From an uncultured bacterium (GTDB taxonomy: Bacteria; Bacillota_I; Bacilli_A; RF39; UBA660), in assembly GCA_900314225.1 (NCBI GenBank), contig OMUM01000102.1, positions 1 through 8,366 on the forward strand: 8,366 bases of DNA. Reading direction: 5' to 3'. Both the position numbers and the translations under genes were made by a program. The notes under the pieces are model-generated. The model worked only from the letters and a program-made list of their open reading frames with translations. It had not been told where the DNA came from and ran no database searches. This document shows, piece by piece, positions 6,691 to 8,366 of the stretch (positions are counted from its first letter, which is position 1; each line of letters opens with the position of its first letter).

Positions 6691-7116
6691 GTGCAAATAG
6701 TACTTAAAGAAAAAAATAAATTAAGAATAAATAAGTTTATTGATTGGTTATTATATTTTATAGGTTATACAATTGTTTTTATTCTAGTAACCTCCCTTTT
6801 TGATAGTATAAAAATAGATAGTAATCATCTAATACTTTGGTCAATACTAATAGTTTTAATAATTTACTTATTAAATAAAACTATTAAACCAATATTAGTA
6901 ACATTAACTATACCAATAACTGGAATTACTCTAGGTTTATTTTATCCTTGTATAAATGTCTTTATTTTAAAATTAGTAGATTGGTTATTAGGACCACACT
7001 TTCAAGTAACTAACTTATATATTGCTTTTTTTGCCGCCATTCTTTTATCAATTACCAATTTTATTGTTGAAGAAATAATTAAAAGTATTATTAATAAGGT
7101 GAAAGACCATGTCTGA
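6691..7116 (+). CDS. Small four-helix membrane protein, YvlD / phage-holin-superfamily-IV type
   Basis: A 141-residue, strongly hydrophobic protein started by GTG. About four membrane segments are visible: residues about 19-37, 46-61, 68-100 (one long or two short helices) and 108-125, followed by a basic tail. The central NKTIKPILVTLTIPITGITLG (62-82) fits the hallmark of the YvlD family, in which a polar N-x-x-x-x-P-I-L element leads into L-T-x-P-x-T-x-x-T-L-G. The same family is often labelled 'phage holin family', but these are chromosomal membrane proteins whose role is not settled, and no phage genes are nearby. In B. subtilis yvlD lies in the region between uvrA and hprK-lgt (from memory), so its place here fits descent from that arrangement. 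It begins 4 bases after uvrA and overlaps lgt by 8 bases, which implies coupled translation. The family call is good; the function is unknown. Confidence 0.82.
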   Translation: MQIVLKEKNKLRINKFIDWLLYFIGYTIVFILVTSLFDSIKIDSNHLILWSILIVLIIYLLNKTIKPILVTLTIPITGITLGLFYPCINVFILKLVDWLLGPHFQVTNLYIAFFAAILLSITNFIVEEIIKSIINKVKDHV

Positions 7117-7894
7117 TACATTATTTAAAATAGGGCCTTTCTCTCTTAAATATTACTCTTTTTTTATATTTCTTGGTATGTTAGTAGCTTGCTTTCTAAT
7201 TTTTAGAGAAGCAAAAAGGAAAAAAATAAATGAAGACTTATTAACTAATATTATATTTTATGGAATAATTATTGGAATATTAGGAGCAAGAGCTTATTAT
7301 GTTCTATTTAACTTAGATTATTATTTAAAAAATCCCATAGAGATATTTATGATTTGGCATGGAGGTTTAGCAATTCATGGAGGTCTAATTGCTGGACTTA
7401 TCTTTTTAATAATTTATTCAAAAAAACACAATTTAAATATATTTAAACTTTTAGATATTATTGTTGTTGGAGTAATAATTGCTCAAAGTATTGGTCGTTG
7501 GGGTAACTTCTTTAATCAGGAAGCATATGGTCCAGCAACTTCATTAAGTAATTTAAAAAGTATGCATCTACCAAATTTTATAATTAAAGGTATGTATATA
7601 GATGGCTCATATCATGAACCAACATTCTTTTATGAATCAGTTATTTCACTACTTGGTTTTATAGTTTTAATCTTAATTAGAAAACTAAAAAATTTAAAAG
7701 TAGGAACTTTAACAGGAATATATCTAATCTGGTATGGAATAGAAAGATTTATTATCGAGTCACTTAGAACAGACTCACTAATGCTTGGAAATATTAAAGT
7801 AGCTCAATTAGTATCACTTGTTTTTATAATATTTGGTATAATAGTAATAATATTTAGTTTTAAAAAGAATATTTTATATCATAAAGACAATTAA
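7109..7894 (+). CDS. lgt: Prolipoprotein diacylglyceryl transferase (Lgt)
   Basis: Lgt is the membrane enzyme that moves a diacylglyceryl group from phosphatidylglycerol to the lipobox cysteine of prolipoproteins, the first step of lipoprotein maturation. The 261 residues form a polytopic membrane protein of usual length with about seven hydrophobic segments. The positions known to matter in E. coli Lgt are all present with matching spacing: HGG with H90 (E. coli H103), GRWGNFFNQE with R130 and N133 (R143, N146), G141 (G154), and Y209, R213 and E217 (Y235, R239, E243). Tyr16, in the segment KYYSFF, probably matches E. coli Y26. An AAGGTGA ribosome site at 7096-7102 inside the upstream gene fixes the ATG at 7109, and the start overlaps that gene's stop by 8 bases. 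In many Bacilli hprK precedes lgt; here a YvlD-like gene does. Identification is secure. Confidence 0.97.
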   Translation: MSDTLFKIGPFSLKYYSFFIFLGMLVACFLIFREAKRKKINEDLLTNIIFYGIIIGILGARAYYVLFNLDYYLKNPIEIFMIWHGGLAIHGGLIAGLIFLIIYSKKHNLNIFKLLDIIVVGVIIAQSIGRWGNFFNQEAYGPATSLSNLKSMHLPNFIIKGMYIDGSYHEPTFFYESVISLLGFIVLILIRKLKNLKVGTLTGIYLIWYGIERFIIESLRTDSLMLGNIKVAQLVSLVFIIFGIIVIIFSFKKNILYHKDN

Positions 7895-7895
7895 G

Positions 7896-7902
7896 AAGGA
7901 GG
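7896..7902 (+). promoter_or_regulatory. Shine-Dalgarno site of yvcK
   Basis: AAGGAGG lies 2-8 bases after the lgt stop and 6 bases before the ATG at 7909. It is the strongest ribosome site in the downstream operon and confirms the yvcK start. Confidence 0.8.
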
Positions 7903-7908
7903 CAGTAT

Positions 7909-8366
7909 ATGTATAAAAAAGTAGTTGTCATGGGTGGAGGAACAGGAATGTCATATCTACTTAGAGGTTTAAAAGATTTTCCTGTTGACATAACAGCTGT
8001 AATTACCGTATCTGATAATGGAAGATCTACTGGTAAATTAAGGCAAGAATTTCACACTCCCGCTGTTGGAGACATAAGAAAAGTAATAACTAATCTTTCT
8101 CAAATTGATGAGCCAATTAAAGAAATGATGTCCTATCGCTTTAAAACATCAAGCGACTTGGATGGACATGCCGTAGGTAACTTAATATTAACAGCTATGT
8201 TAGATATTACAGGTTCTCTTACGGAATCAATTAAACAATTAAGTAAATTACTAGATGTTAGACATAAAGTCCTACCAATATCTGAAGACTCCGATCTAAC
8301 ATTAATGGGACTTGATAAAGATGGAAATATTATTGAAGGAGAAGAACAAATTACCGAAGCTCATCA
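7909..8366 (+). CDS. yvcK: YvcK / gluconeogenesis factor family protein (CofD-like), 3' end cut off
   Basis: The first 152 residues of a YvcK-type protein of the CofD-like fold. In B. subtilis YvcK is needed for growth on gluconeogenic carbon sources, affects placement of the cell-wall enzyme PBP1 and binds UDP-sugars (established for the family, not shown here). Visible are the nucleotide-binding loop GGGTGMS (9-15), LLRGLKDFPVDITAVITV, the SDNGRSTG stretch (35-42), VGDIRKV (53-59), DGHAVGNL (85-92) and SEDSDLTLMG near the end. The second loop usually reads DDGGSSG in Bacillus; here it is DNGRSTG, with Asn and Arg at two positions. The frame stays open to the edge, so more than half of a usual protein of about 300 residues is missing. 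It starts 14 bases after lgt, presumably in the same operon. rapZ, its usual upstream neighbour in Bacilli, is not here; whiA, its usual downstream partner, would lie outside the window. Confidence 0.94.
   Translation, partial: MYKKVVVMGGGTGMSYLLRGLKDFPVDITAVITVSDNGRSTGKLRQEFHTPAVGDIRKVITNLSQIDEPIKEMMSYRFKTSSDLDGHAVGNLILTAMLDITGSLTESIKQLSKLLDVRHKVLPISEDSDLTLMGLDKDGNIIEGEEQITEAH

Noticed and set aside
6691..7116. Phage holin or prophage remnant
   Set aside because: Although the family is sometimes labelled phage holin, there are no phage genes nearby and the gene matches the chromosomal YvlD type placed among housekeeping genes.
1..8366. A novel defence, mobile or RNA-based system
   Set aside because: All long frames belong to recognisable families, intergenic space totals only a few hundred bases, and no repeats, integrase, transposase, toxin-antitoxin pair or structured RNA beyond the one terminator is visible.

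Overview
The window is a low-GC, AT-biased stretch of bacterial chromosome carrying seven protein genes. Two are cut by the window edges (uvrB at the left, yvcK at the right). Gene content and protein similarity (UvrB, UvrA, a YvlD-type membrane protein, Lgt, YvcK) point to the Firmicutes, probably an AT-rich member of the Bacilli or a Mollicutes-related gut lineage. TGA ends uvrA and the yvlD-like gene while tryptophan is written TGG. The standard bacterial code therefore applies and a Mycoplasma-type code does not. I cannot name the species.

Layout: (1) Bases 1-2257, plus strand: the 3' part of uvrB followed closely by a Nudix hydrolase of the Ap4A-hydrolase type. (2) Bases 2258-2344: a short AT-rich gap ending in a strong hairpin that can terminate transcription from both directions. 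(3) Bases 2343-3770, minus strand: a glycosyltransferase whose C-terminal two thirds is a GT4-like GT-B enzyme and whose N-terminus looks like the worn remnant of a GT2 (GT-A) domain. (4) Bases 3771-3866: a compact divergent promoter region. (5) Bases 3867-8366, plus strand: a tightly packed set of uvrA, a YvlD-like four-helix membrane protein, lgt and yvcK, with gaps of 4 and 14 bases and one 8-base overlap, probably one operon.

Functionally the window joins nucleotide excision repair (UvrB, UvrA) to envelope functions: Lgt lipidates prolipoproteins, YvcK is known in Bacilli for a role in cell-wall growth and carbon metabolism, and the glycosyltransferase probably builds a surface glycan. 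The gene order resembles a condensed version of the Bacillus subtilis region running from uvrBA through yvlD, hprK and lgt to yvcK, with hprK absent between yvlD and lgt and rapZ absent directly before yvcK. A glycosyltransferase on the opposite strand separates uvrB from uvrA.

I see no CRISPR array, tRNA, rRNA, insertion sequence, phage gene, toxin-antitoxin pair or defence system. This is mostly ordinary housekeeping DNA. The glycosyltransferase and the altered synteny are the parts most worth a second look.
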